Assembly (NCBI GenBank): GCA_023213395.1 | Contig: CM041465.1 | Span: 122,953,741 to 123,017,740 of the forward strand | Direction: 5' to 3' | Length of the DNA stretch: 64,000 nucleotides | Origin: Cycas panzhihuaensis | Taxonomy: Eukaryota > Cycadophyta | Part shown: piece after piece, positions 41,047 to 52,470 of the stretch | Layout of the letters: each line of letters opens with the position of its first letter | Position numbering within the stretch: position 1 is the stretch's first letter | Made by a program: the position numbers and the translations under genes | Notes under the pieces: generated by a model | Told to the model about the DNA's origin: nothing | Database searches by the model: none | The model's input: only the letters and a program-made list of their open reading frames with translations

Positions 41047-41929
41047 CATGTTACATTGCCCTTACTTTGACTTAGACTGCACCTATACCAACACGAAAAC
41101 ATAGGTTTTCTAATAATACATTGTCTTCAATTTTATCTATTGATGGTGTGCCCTGTCACAAGATTACCTACCTAGACAAGAACAATCTAACATGCATTAT
41201 ACAAAAGCATATGCATGCTAGGCATGAAACACAAATCGATATTAAATGGCATGCAAAAGTTTAGATACAAAACTTAAATTGTAAATTAGCATGATTCATG
41301 GCATGGTAATAGAACTTCTTGCTAGATTAATTGATCCTTTGCCATGTTTGAATGCTCCCCATTTGATATCCCTCTCAACAAGGTAGCACTCCACTAGTAC
41401 CAATGTGTAAATAATGTCAAGGACTCCCATGCCGACACTTAGGATTAAATTAAATTGTCTCTTGCTAAATTAGATTGTCTCTTGCATATATGGCGGTATC
41501 TATACTAAGCATATTGCCAGTACCTATACCACCTCTATAAGAATCTAAACTCAAGAATGGCATGGCATCCCCTATCATCCACCAACACAACTCTCACATT
41601 GAAATTGGGTTGAGAATAGCCTATTTATACCCTTCTTACAACCATTTTGACCCAAAGGTTACAACATTACATATGACATTTGACAGTTCATAACAAAACA
41701 TAATTACAATTCATTAATTATGCCTCCTCCGTATGTCCATATGGTTGTACGAACACTTTCCATTATAGTCGCTAGAGTGGCAGAAAACTATTCCCTTATA
41801 GCCATTCTCATTCCCTTCTAGTCATTGCCATTCTATAGTAGACTATCAAGCATTCTCGAATAGTTGAGTGGTTGCTATTATTATATGATAACTCTATATA
41901 TTAAAAGCTCTTTTCTCAAAATTTTTGCT
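41047..41929. other. Intergenic stretch, no recognised gene
   Basis: AT-rich sequence continuing the flank left of COP3. No frame with a known domain. Part may be old Gypsy sequence leading to the relic at 41930. Confidence 0.55.
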
Positions 41930-42130
41930 TAGTTGAAACATGTGATCTAAGCATGTCTTGAATTACTTGTTTTACTCTTCCTATTTGCCCATCAATTTGT
42001 GGGCATCCCCACTGTTACATTGTAAATTAGTCTTGATAACTTTAAAAAGCTCTTGCAACAATTCGCTAATGAATTTTGCATTTCTATCACCTACCATAGA
42101 TTTGGAAAGCTCAAATGTAGAACATCTCAG
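41930..42130 (-). pseudogene. Gypsy integrase relic
   Basis: Minus-strand translation gives GDRNAKFISELLQELFKV, matching the SDRDPKF...WKELFK part of Gypsy integrase, then GQIGRVKQVIQDMLR. Heavily worn, no LTRs assigned, and not part of the neighbouring Copia. Confidence 0.7.
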
Positions 42131-42439
42131 TTATTAATATTTTAGTAATGTCTAATCCCTTGTGTGCCATTCAATACGGGATAAATCTAGACATCATAGT
42201 TGAGAGAAAATAGATTAGTTATTTTCATTATCAAGATCTAAATCATTAAAAGTAGCCAGCCACAATCACATTAGCATGATCAAAGCATAAAAATTTGACG
42301 GGGCAAAAATTATGTTCAAACCCCACCCTAAAACAACCTTTCATTAGCATGAACAAAGCTTACACAGCATAAACCCTCTCAATAATCTAGTATATCCAAT
42401 TGCCAGGAGAGGTGCTCAATATACAGAACGTACAATGGT
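42131..42439. other. Unassigned stretch before COP6
   Basis: Probably more of the worn Gypsy relic at the left; no clear domain. The left end of the COP6 LTR should fall in or near here. Confidence 0.35.
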
Positions 42440-42679
42440 CATTCATGGTGGACAAGTGGCGCACATGCATGAGAGACTATTTTTATGGCGACCAAGTGTC
42501 ATTCATGCTTTCATTGGTGAAAGTGGGCTTTTAGCCCCTCAACTAAAATTCACAACTTCAGGTTACAACTTAAGGTACATTTGCACTTTATAACATTTTG
42601 TTACTAAAATGACTCACATTTACATTATAATTAAAAAGTGCATCAAAATGAATTAATGAATAAGTCATTAATTCTATCA
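42440..42679 (-). repeat. COP6 3' LTR, left end not fixed
   Basis: Ends on the plus strand at ATTCTATCA, followed by CCCTCCCTT, the complement of a polypurine tract. The partner LTR is lost, so the start cannot be set. Confidence 0.5.
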
Positions 42680-43269
42680 CCCTCCCTTAATAATGAGTTC
42701 ATCAATTTGAACACTGAGGTGATGCCAAAACCACTTGAGTTTGTCTTTACCAAGTGCTTTGGTGAAGATATCTATAACCTGTTCATCGGTAGGCATGTAG
42801 ACAAGGTCTATCCCATCATCTTGAACATGTTCTCTGATAAAGTGATGATGCACCTCGACATGCTTTATTCTTGCATGAAAAATTGGATTCTTTGTCATCT
42901 TCAAGGACACTTTGATTGTCACAGAAAAGTGGAGTGGCTTGTGTCTATTCAAAGCCAAGCTTGGAAAGAATCCTTCTGAGCCAAATAACTTTTGTAGCTA
43001 CACTAACTAACCACAACTTTATAATCTGCTACAGTGAATGACAATGTAACATTCGATTGCTTCTCACAATGCTAGGAAATAGTTGTTGAACCCAGGTTGA
43101 AACAATATCCTAACGTCGATCTTTTGCTATCTTGGCATCCAATCCAATATGCATTTGTGTAGCCTACTAAAGAAGGATCGTCCACTTGGCAATAGTCAAT
43201 GCCAAATTGCAACGACCTGTGAACGTACCTCAAAATTTGCTTGGTTGCATTCCAATGTGAAACCTTGGG
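42677..43269 (-). pseudogene. COP6 RNase H
   Basis: The frame 42677-42958 has KMTKNPIFHARIKHVEVHHHFIREHVQ and IFTKALGKDK and stops just inside the LTR. The N-part to 43269 is broken. Confidence 0.85.
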
Positions 43270-44243
43270 CTATTTCATAAACCTGGAGCAAATCCCAATT
43301 GCATAAGATATGTCTAGAAAAGTATGAGTCAAGTGGATCAAACTCCCCACAAGTTGTCTATACAAGGTGGGATTGACAAGTTTGCCATGCTCATCAATGT
43401 CCAACTTGAGTCTTGTCTCCATAGGGTTTGGTGAAGGCTTACAATCCTCCATGTTGAATCTCTATAATATCTCCCTTGCATATTTGGACTGTGAAAGGAA
43501 GATGCAACCGGGTTGCTGCCAAACATTCATGCTAAGAAAATAATGTAGCAACTCGAGGTTAGTCATCTCAAAGCTGCTATTAAGCTCCCCTTGGAGATAC
43601 GCAATCCACTCTGTGTCGTTGCCTGCAATCAACAAATCATCAACATAGAGGATGACCAGAGTAACTAAATTGTCTCGGATTTTAATGTATAAATTGGGAT
43701 CCAAGGATGAGCAAATGAGTCCATGCTTGAGAAAATATTCATCAATCTTTGCATACCATGCTCGAGGCAATTGCTTGAGGCCATACAAAGCCTTCTTCAA
43801 TTTGCAAACTAAGTGTTCTTTGCCACAAACAACATAGCCGAGAGATTGCCTCAGGTATACCTCTTCTTGTAAATCACCATTTAAAAATGTGCTTTTAACA
43901 TCCATTTGGTAAACAGGCCATTAATGTTGAGTTGCAAGTGCCAAAACAAGCCATACAAAGGTCATGTCGGCAATTGGGGCAAATGGTTCATCATAGTCAA
44001 AACCTCAATCTATTTGAAACCTTTGGCTATCAAGTGAGCTTCGTGGTGTTGAATAGAGCCATCTGCACAAAATTTAGTCTTATAGAGCCAACGACAATCA
44101 ATTGGCTTCTTTCCTTCGAGTAGCTCAACCAGCCCCCAAGTATCATTTTGAAGAATAGAGTCCATTACCTCATTCATTGCAACCTGCCACTTTTGGTCTG
44201 TGACTACCTCCTCAAAAGTGGAAAGTTCAGGAGCAAATAACAC
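43270..44243 (-). pseudogene. COP6 reverse transcriptase
   Basis: Frames 44010-44243 (TWGLVELLEGKKPIDCRWLYKTK), 43462-43905 ([44 protein letters not shown]) and 43270-43452 (LYRQLVGSLIHLTHT). YVDD is intact; frameshifts and stops separate the pieces. Confidence 0.9.
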
Positions 44244-44639
44244 CTATTCCATTAGAGCAAAATTGGTGGACTACTTATATATGAATTGCATCTTTAATGC
44301 TTGAGAAGGCAATGGAGCAGAAGCAATTTTCTACAAATACCATTTTGGTAATTGTTTGGAGGTGACCTCTACTTGAAACTCTTCTAGAGGAATTGATGGA
44401 GAAGTAGAGGGGCCCAGTGCAAATGAAGAGCCAAAAGAATATGATGTAGATGAAGCTTATGGGACCACACTAACTGCAAGAACGTTTTCAATGGCAGGTG
44501 GAGGACCAATAGTTGCTGTAAAATCATCAATAGGGACTGAAATTTGTTGTGGATCCAATTTCTAATTCTCTTCAAAAAAAATAACATCCCAAATTGTATG
44601 CATTTGCCATGTAGCAAGATCATATAGTTTGTATGCTTT

Positions 44640-45410
44640 GCATCCAAGCATATATCTAATGAAGATGCACTTCCTACTTTTGTCATTCAATTTCTTTCTT
44701 TGTTCTTTTGGAATGTGCATGTATGTTATGCATCCAAAAGTTCACACATGTTAGATTGTAGGCTTTTAGCCTCCTCGGGTGTGATATCCTTAATTGCCTT
44801 GGTTTGACTCCTATTAATGAGGTATGTGATAGTGTTGAATGCTTCATCCTAGAAATGAAGTCCAAGGTTTTTGGCAACAAGCATGGCCTTGCCTTTGTTA
44901 ACCAAGGTCCAGTTCATCCTCTTAGCAACTCCATTTTGCTGAGGAGTGTAGGGGGCAGAAAACTGCCACTTGATGCCATTATCCTTACAAAATTGGGGGA
45001 ATTCTTTTGAGGTATATTCACCGTCATTATCACAATAAATGATTTTGAGTGGCATGCCAGATTCTAGTTCAGCTTCAATTTTGAATTCTTTAAATATTTC
45101 AAAAGCTTATAATTTCTTCTTCAGGAAGTAGACCCAGAGCTTGCGGGAAAAATCATCAATGAAGGTAATGAAAAAGCGACAACCATTAATTGATCCTTGT
45201 GACATGGGTCCACAAATGTCTAAATGAACAAGGCCTAATGGTTCATGAGCACACCAAACTTTGCCATTGGATTTGAAGAGTGCTCTATGATGCTTTCCCA
45301 TCACCATGTTCAGTTTGAATAGCAATTGAAGGCTATTCATATTCAAATGACTGAGGCATTGATGCAATAACTTATCTTTGGGAAGTGATTGAGTAACAGG
45401 TGCATGTTGT
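44640..45410 (-). pseudogene. COP6 integrase
   Basis: 45107-45367 has HLDICGPMSQGSINGCRFF (first Asp) and 44849-45055 has IYCDNDGEYTSKEF (second Asp). The third motif reads VAKRMNWTL, with Lys for the catalytic Glu. C-terminal sequence continues to about 44640. Confidence 0.85.
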
Positions 45411-45598
45411 TTTTTAGCGACTGAAGCAGAATTACTACACGTGCCAATATCCTCATACAGTGATGTAGGTGCTCATGTGCCATCCAGCTTGTAAAGTCCA
45501 TGATCCTCATATTAGGTTGCAATCACATTGCCATCGACATCACTGATGAGGCATTTACCAAGGTGGCTAAAGAGCACATCAAACTTCTGCTTATTAAT

Positions 45599-45850
45599 CT
45601 AATTAATAAATAACAAATTTCTTGTCATCCCAAGTACATGGAAGACACTGTTTAGGTGATGCTTAATGTCTAAATTTGTCAATGAAATAGGAGCATTGCT
45701 AATCTTGGCAATCTCAAGTACTGCATCATCACCGAATGTCACTATTTGATCCTTCACTAGCACAGTGTTTATGAACAAAACTTCAAAACTAGTCATGTGT
45801 CAAGAGGCTCCAGAATCTATCAACCAAGATTTATTAGTAGTGTGAACTAC
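45599..45850 (-). pseudogene. COP6 protease
   Basis: Minus-strand reading near 45790-45830 resembles SWLIDSGAS, then frame 45599-45796 continues with HLNSVFHVLGMTRNLLFIN. Worn by stops. Confidence 0.7.
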
Positions 45851-46089
45851 AGAAGCAACATAGAACAAATTCTGTGAATCTACCATGCAACCTCCTTGAT
45901 TCTGATTCCTTTTCTAGTTGTGGTTCTAATTTTGTACATATCCCTAATTGGTGTTTTGGGCATTTTGCTTCAGTCTTCTGTTTCCTTGGAAGTTGTTGCA
46001 GCCACGGTTAAGATTGCCTTGATTTGTGGGGCGATTCTATATTGTTGTTGTTGTTGTTATTATTGTTGGTTGACCCTCTTTTTTCTGCA

Positions 46090-46880
46090 TTCTGGTGTTA
46101 TTTGCCCGAGTTTGCCACAATAGTGACAAACAAGTTGATTTGTATGCTGTTGATATGGTTGTTGTTAGTTCAAATTTATTGAACTGAACTGCTAGCTCAA
46201 ATTTGGTCTTTGTTGTCTTCCTTTATGATGTGCGGCTAAAGTAGGGGTTGATGAGGAAGAACTAGGATCTCCAAGTCTATTTAAGATACACTCCTCTTGC
46301 AAGAGAAGTCCCTTAAAAGGAATTAAAGTCCAAAGTGGCAAGGCAATTAGAATGGCGCAGTTTAGAAATAAGGGAGTTAAAGCCAACAGGTAATACATTG
46401 GCAATGGATGACACGAGATCATTGTTTGCAGGAGGTTAACCAAGAGTAGTTAACTAGTTCCTTAATGCTTTAATTTGGGTCAAATGGGCTTTGGCAAAGC
46501 CAACATAAGGAATGGAATACAATTGGGCCTTAAGCGTGATAGCTTATGCATTGTCTTTTCTCTCATACAAGGAGTAGATTATGTCCCATGCTTCAGCAAA
46601 GGTAGAAGATGTTTCAATGTTTTGGTCAACATTTTCTTCACAAGAAAGATGTAAGAAGGAAAGTATGACTTCATCATATTCATTAAATGCGGCATGGGCA
46701 ATAGGATCGGTTGGTATAGTGACAGTGGGATCATTAGGATCTTGAGTGGGCACCAGTTTAGGTGTAGCACCAGAAACATAAAGTCCATAATTTGTTCATT
46801 ACAAGTATATTCTTGACTTGTTTCTTCCAAGCCAAGAAGTTGTCACTGCCTAATAATTTGATGGTATTAGCTACAACCAT
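46090..46880 (-). pseudogene. COP6 Gag
   Basis: ATG at 46880; VANTIKLLGSDNFLAWKKQV is the usual start. Frame 46544-46753 carries the core (AFNEYDEVILSFLHLS, FAEAWDIIYSLYERKDNA). Near 46110 a single knuckle CHYCGKLGQITPEC has Gln in place of His. Confidence 0.8.
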
Positions 46881-46885
46881 CTGTA

Positions 46886-47072
46886 TGTTAAGATAATGTT
46901 TTATCTAGGACATTAAGTTGTTAATTAACGAGGGTTATGTCATTCCCCCTTCATTGTAACAGTGACAAGTGGCTTACATGTAGTAAGTGGTTACCAACTA
47001 TCCATGTATTTATAGAGAGATAATCTCTCACATAATCAATGAACTTTCTTCATTTCAAACAATTTTCTTTCA
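46886..47072 (+). repeat. COP7 5' LTR
   Basis: TGTTAAGATAATGTTTTATC...TTTCTTTCA, 187 bp, bounded by the primer site. Its start carries the TAATGTTTTATC arm seen in COP2, COP3 and COP4. Confidence 0.85.
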
Positions 47073-47084
47073 TGGTATCAGAGC
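47073..47084 (+). promoter_or_regulatory. COP7 primer binding site
   Basis: TGGTATCAGAGC directly after the LTR, continuing into AGG. Confidence 0.92.
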
Positions 47085-47707
47085 AGGGCAAATTGATTGT
47101 CTAATGAAGCTCTAAAGAGGAGTCTGTTGTTGTGAGATGTTGAAGGTAACTATGTGAATTTGAGATGATTTAGTAAATTAACTAATCTACAAGATCAAGG
47201 AAAGGACTAGATGAAGTACGAAAAAAACATTCGCTTGATCTGATGACCATGTCACAGCCTATCTTTTCACAAAGGTTTCGAATTTCGTGAGATTTTGCCA
47301 AAAGGTACGTGTCATCAAGGCCATCATTTCTTCCAAAAGGATTCAGTGCATTTGAGTTGTTTTTCAGGCAGTTTTGCCCTATTTTCAGGCAGTCACAAGT
47401 TTAGAGGTTCCTCTACAAATTTCTCTTAAATTGCTCTAGTTTTTTGGGTAATAGCAGACATAAACTCATCCTTCCTTTAGTTTGGTTCATTTGAATCCAA
47501 TTTCAAAGACCTTGGTTAAGTATTTTGCAAGTTATAAGCATTTTGCTTCATAAACCCTAGTTGTAATTCATCTCTTTCAAGTCAAATTCTGAGCAGATGA
47601 AAACAAATCTCTTCAAAATTCTTACATATCTAGAATCCCTACCTCAAGATCTATCTTTTATAGTCGTTTTCTTTGCCATTTGTATAACTATACTTTATTA
47701 TGAAATT

Positions 47708-47723
47708 TCGTACAGCCATACGG
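47708..47723 (+). other. Candidate leader hairpin upstream of COP7 gag
   Basis: TCGTACAGCCATACGG: five of six pairs with a 4-nt loop, followed by CTA, 58 nt before the gag start position. Weaker form of the hairpins in COP3 and COP4. Confidence 0.4.
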
Positions 47724-47780
47724 CTAGCCTGGTGGCAGCCCTGTAAAGCATTTTGATACCTCCAGTCTTATTTTCTGAAG

Positions 47781-48568
47781 TTGGCTTCCTTCATTCTTAC
47801 TTTGAATGATCAAGACAAATTGACTTAAAAAAACTATTTTGTATGGAAGATCAAGGTTGAAACCTTACTAAGGGCAAAAAATGCCTAGAATATAGCCACA
47901 AGGAGAGAAAAAAGACCAACTAATGCCCCCGACCTACCCAACTAGGATGAGAGAAATAATTCAGATGTAATAATTTTGAAAGTATTGATCTCAATTCCTC
48001 TTTTGGTGTGTGTTGAAGGGTTGAACTCTTATGAAGATATCTGGAAAGTGTTTGCTAATCTCTATAGTTAAGAGAAATGAAGCTAGGATTATAGCTTTAA
48101 AGGAGGAACTATACAAATTGCATGAGGGAAAAAGAAAATGTTTTAGAATTTATTCATAAAGTCACATCAATCAAGAATGATTTAGTTAGTGTTGGAGGCA
48201 ATCTTTTTTAACAAGAACTTGTACAAATGATAGTAAACAAGCTTCTAAAGTCATTCGATAACATGGTGAATTCCATAACTAATAACAATCAAACTACAAC
48301 TATATCTCTTGAAACGTTAACAGGTCTTCTACTCAGGCAAGAACAAAGAAACAAGAGATACGAAGAAGAGAGGGAGATTGAAGAAGCCTTCTTGTCTAAA
48401 TTCAGTTTCAGTCCCAGAAGATAAGGACAATCTTCTTCAAGAGGTCGTGGCAAGGCTCCCGACATTAAAAATCAGTCCATAGGACGATGGCAAGAAAACA
48501 GAGGCAGAGGATGATCCATTTCACCAAGAGACTCCAGAGTCTGTTTCAATTACGAGAGACCTAGGCAC
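47781..48568 (+). pseudogene. COP7 Gag N-terminal and central part
   Basis: The start position has TTG instead of ATG at 47781 (ASFILTLNDQDKL, NYFVWKIKVETLLRAKNA). TAG codons replace Trp at 47885 and 47943. Frame 48227-48424 has LLKSFDNMVNSIT and GLLLRQEQRNKRYEEE. The first zinc knuckle, starting VCFNYERPRH, is cut by GYP3 at 48568. Confidence 0.85.
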
Positions 48569-49359
48569 TAATCCAAATCGGATCCATTTAAATCCTTAAT
48601 TCCCTTCAAAAAGAGTGTAAATACCTATGGATGGAGTCTCGCAGGTGTTTCTAGAACTCAACAGGTGAAAAAATAGAATTCTATGCTCTTAAAAAAATGG
48701 AAAAAAAAAATGTATTACTAGGTGTGACCAAGAGCGACCTAGTACGACCAGGTTTGACCAGACTGCGATCGACGGAAAAAAAAGTGATCCGATGATCACA
48801 AAACTTACTCAGAATAGCCGTACACCTATCAACTACCTAATGAGAGGAAGAACTAGCTCATTTAACTGATTTTTCATCAATTATGAATGGAGGAAAAGTA
48901 TGATATAATTTTATTTTTTTTAAATAGAAAAAAGAGAGGAATGGAAGTTGAACAGACAAGGAAAGGCGCATAAAAACTGCCTACATTTGTTCATGAGGGC
49001 AAGAAGGAGAGCCCAGAGATTTAGACACAAATGGAGAGAGGAAAAAGACAGTAGTGGCAATCCGAGAGAGACACTCATGTCTTGAATCATCCCACAAATG
49101 AGTTGTAGTTGTACAAAGGGCAAATTCTTCACACAAAGATTGCTGAAAAATATTCCAGAGAGGACGCAGTAGCCAAGAAAGAGCTTAGAACTCTTTTATC
49201 CATCCTAAGGATGCTATAGTAGTCAAGAAAATGCTCAATCGAGCATAAATAAACATATTTTTGTAAGAATAATACAAATGTAATATATATTTTATGTAAT
49301 ATTGAATCTGAGTTGTTTCAATTAGATTAAGTCCTTACTTTTCCATTCATTTTAGATCA
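48569..49359 (+). repeat. GYP3 5' LTR
   Basis: 791 bp. AATCGGATCCATTTAAATCC near the start matches the 3' LTR. It contains an A-rich run near 48696-48712 and ends TTTAGATCA. Confidence 0.88.
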
Positions 49360-49366
49360 ACATTTT

Positions 49367-49378
49367 TGGTATCAAAGC
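49367..49378 (+). promoter_or_regulatory. GYP3 primer binding site
   Basis: TGGTATCAAAGC, 7 nt after the LTR. Confidence 0.82.
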
Positions 49379-49445
49379 ATGGTTTTCAACCCTTGGGAGT
49401 TTGGGGCAAGAAAAACTCACTGTGTTGATGGGTTGAAAAGATTTT

Positions 49446-50510
49446 ATGAAAACCATATTTCAATATCAAGTGACTAGAGAGCCTTTGATTGAACCTCTTG
49501 AAAGGAAGCATAGACAACGAAGGAAGATGGCAGATCTAGAGCAAGATATAGAGAAAAGATTCTTGAAGATGGAGCAAAATCTTGAAAGATTGATTCAGCT
49601 TGTGGCACAACTTGTATCTCATTAGAGTGCATCCTCTTCCATAGCCAAAAGTAGGAAGAAAGAAGAAGATGAACCGATAAAAGAGGAGATAAGTGAAGGT
49701 ACCCAAGAAGGACCTGCAGATGACTAGCAAGATGAGGAGGAAAGAGATGAAAATCCATCTTTGGAGAAACCCATGACAACACATCCATTCAAGGTTGAGG
49801 CAAAGCTAGAATTGCCCATCTACGATGGAACTCTGGATGCTAAGAAGCTGGATAATTGGCTAGACCAATTAGGGACTTATTTCTCAATATATGGGTACAA
49901 AAACCAATAGAGGATCACTTTTGTCAAGTTAAAGCTCTCCAAGCACACATTGGTCTAGTGGAATGCATATCTTAAATCCCATGATGTGGCTGAGATAACA
50001 TGGTAGTAATTTAAATCCCTTATCAAGAAGCAATTCTATCCCATTGAGAATGAGGAATAACAATGGATTAAATGGTAATACTATAGACAAGAAAGGGGCC
50101 AAAATATCCAAGATTATACAACAGAATTCCAGAAGCAAGTTGTTGTGTTGGACATTTCACTACTTGGCAAAGATATAATGCTAAAATATATTGGAGGTCT
50201 ACACCAACATATTCAATAGGAACTCCAGTTGTTCGAAGTGAAAACTCTTGATGAGGCTAGTAAGAAAGCAATTGCTATCGAGAAGAGGAACAAAAAGATC
50301 TATGCAAAGAGGAAAAGCTTTATACCTCAAGAAGATAGCAACAAACCTCCTCAAGGAAAGAAGTTTTCAGGAAAAACAGGACAACAACCAATTGGGGGTT
50401 TTGGCAAGAAAAAGCAAGCCAATACCACTCAAATCAAAATTTCTTGCACACATTTTAAGCGAGCAGAACATAGCAAAGAAGATTGTTGGTTTTTACATTT
50501 AGAGAAGTAG
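49446..50510 (+). pseudogene. GYP3 Gag
   Basis: One reading frame from ATG 49446 can be followed with about nine stops, most of them TAG. It has an N-terminal coiled-coil-like stretch (KRFLKMEQNLERLIQLV), then KLELPIYDGTLDAKKLDNWL. The open end 50229-50510 has CTHFKRAEHSKEDC, a zinc knuckle whose second Cys is Phe. Confidence 0.85.
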
Positions 50511-50689
50511 CCCAAGAACAAGGGAAAAGGTAAAGCTAAAATTGAAGGCAAAGCTTTACTCAATGCTATAGGAGAAGAAGACATTTGCGGCACTAAAGGA
50601 GCCAATGAGAAGTTGATGCTCATAGCCAATGTTGAACCTAAAGACAACCGTCAAAAGGTTGACCCAAAGATTAGAGAGGAGCTCTTCAT

Positions 50690-51206
50690 GGTGAGAATCT
50701 AGGTGAAACAAAGCATGGTTGATGCCATCTTTGATAGAGGAACATAAAAGAATTTAATCTCAAAGGCATTAGTGAAGAAGCTAGGATTAAAAATGCATGC
50801 ACATCAAAAACCATATCCTCTTGGATGGCTACAAAAAGATTCAAAACTGCAAGTTACTCACCAATGCAAATTCAAGTTTGCAATTTTGGAAAGGTTCATT
50901 GATAAGGTTGAATGCGAAGTGGTTCCCCTGGATGTTTGTCAGGTTGTGTTTGGCAGCCCATATCTCTATGATAGAGATGGAGTTCATCACAGGAGGCTAA
51001 GAAAGATTCGACTCATCAAGGACAACAAAACATATCTGATTAATGCATCAAAACCTCAAAAGAAGATCTCCCTCATATCCTCCCAACAAGCAAAGAGATT
51101 GATTAATGCTTGTGAAAAATTTATGCTATTGATGGTGAAGCAAAAGGTGGAACAAAAGGAGCAAGTAGAGTCCTCAATGCAGGCATTGGATAGAAAACAA
51201 TTGTAA
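50690..51206 (+). pseudogene. GYP3 aspartic protease
   Basis: VDAIFDRGT lies at the active site (DSG became DRG), followed by a stop, then the open frame 50772-51206 with KKLGLKMHAHQKPYPLGW and CQVVFGSPYLYDRD, the usual Gypsy protease C-half. Confidence 0.8.
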
Positions 51207-51414
51207 TAGATTAAAGGTCTAAAGAATAGATATAATGAAGTATTCCAGGAGCCAAAAGGGCTGCCCCTTAAGAGGGAAATTGAGCATAAAATTCAGCTAG
51301 TTGCCAATTCGCCTCTGCCCAATCTTAGTCTCTATCGGAACTCAGTTTTGGAGAATGAAGAGATTAAGAGGTAGGTTCAAGAAGTAGGCTGCCCCTTGTG
51401 GTTCACCTATTGTT

Positions 51415-52089
51415 TTGGTGCCAAAGAAAGATGGAGGTGGGAGAATATGCATTGACTATCGGGCATTAAACAAGATCACGATAAAGAATCGACATCCCCT
51501 ACCATGGATAGATGACTTGTTGGACCAGTTGCAGTCCGCAAGATATTTCAGCAAGTTGGACTTAAAATCGGGCTACCATCAAGTTCGACTCCGAGAGGAG
51601 GACACTTGGAAGAGAGCCTTCAAATTGAAACAAGGATTGTTCAAATGGATGGCGATGCCTTTTGGTTTGTGTAGCGCACCTGCCACCTTCATGGGGTTGA
51701 TGAATGAGGTATTGAGACCATTCATTGATGATTTTGTTATTGTTTATCTGGATAATATTATGATTTTCAATTAGACTTGGGAGGAGCACCTCCAATATAG
51801 TGAGTAAGTTCTCAAAGTTCTTCAACAGCAACAGTTGAAACTTAACCTGAAGAAGTGCGAGTTTACGAAGCAATCTCTCATCTTCTTGGGATTTGTCATT
51901 GGAGGAGGGGAATTGAAGATTAACCCAACCAAGATTAGAGTCATTCTCAATTGGCCCACACCCAAAAAAAACACAGAGGTAAGGAGTTTCATTGGTGCTT
52001 GTCAATATTTAAGAAAGTTTATTTTCAAATTCTCTCAAATTGCAACACCTCTACATGCATTGACAGGAGGGCATGCAAAATTTCATTAG
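51415..52089 (+). pseudogene. GYP3 reverse transcriptase
   Basis: 51415-51774 has PKKDGGGRICIDYRALNK, YFSKLDLKSGYHQV and MPFGLCSAPATF; the catalytic box reads YLDN, not YLDD. After stops, 51835-52089 has KKCEFTKQSLIFLGFVI and RSFIGACQYLRKFI. One catalytic Asp is lost, so it should be inactive. Confidence 0.92.
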
Positions 52090-52107
52090 GGGAATGAGCA
52101 AGAAAAA

Positions 52108-52470
52108 GCCTTCAAGCTTCTACAGCAGAAAATTTGTGAAGCGCCAATGTTAGCCTTACCATCATTACAAAATCCATTTGAGTTGGAGACTGATGGTTCA
52201 GGTTATGCCATGGGAGCAGTGTTGAAGCAAGAGGGAAGACCAGTGGCATATCATTCAGAGACTTTTAATGGAGTTGTGATAAATTGTCCAACTTATGATA
52301 AGGAGCTCTATGCATTGCATCAAACAGTCAAGCATTGGAGATCTTACTTGTTGGGAAGAGAGATGATCATCCACACCGACCACAAGCCTTTACAATTCTT
52401 GTAGACACAATCCAAATTACAGTAGGCCAGGCACATGAAGTGGATGTCTTATTTACAGTAGTTTCACATT
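52108..52470 (+). pseudogene. GYP3 RNase H
   Basis: ELETDGSGYAMGAVL (Asp), YDKELYALHQ (Glu) and IHTDHKPLQFL (Asp) are in 52147-52404. Three in-frame TAGs at 52402, 52423 and 52459 stand at positions where Gln is normal. Confidence 0.9.

Larger units (their letters stand above)
42680..46885 (-). mobile_element. COP6: Ty1/Copia retrotransposon, 5' end lost
   Basis: Complete domain order on the minus strand from gag (46880) to RNase H (42680). COP7 begins 5 bp upstream of the gag ATG. The expected leader and 5' LTR do not appear beyond COP7, so they were deleted. Strongly decayed. Confidence 0.88.
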
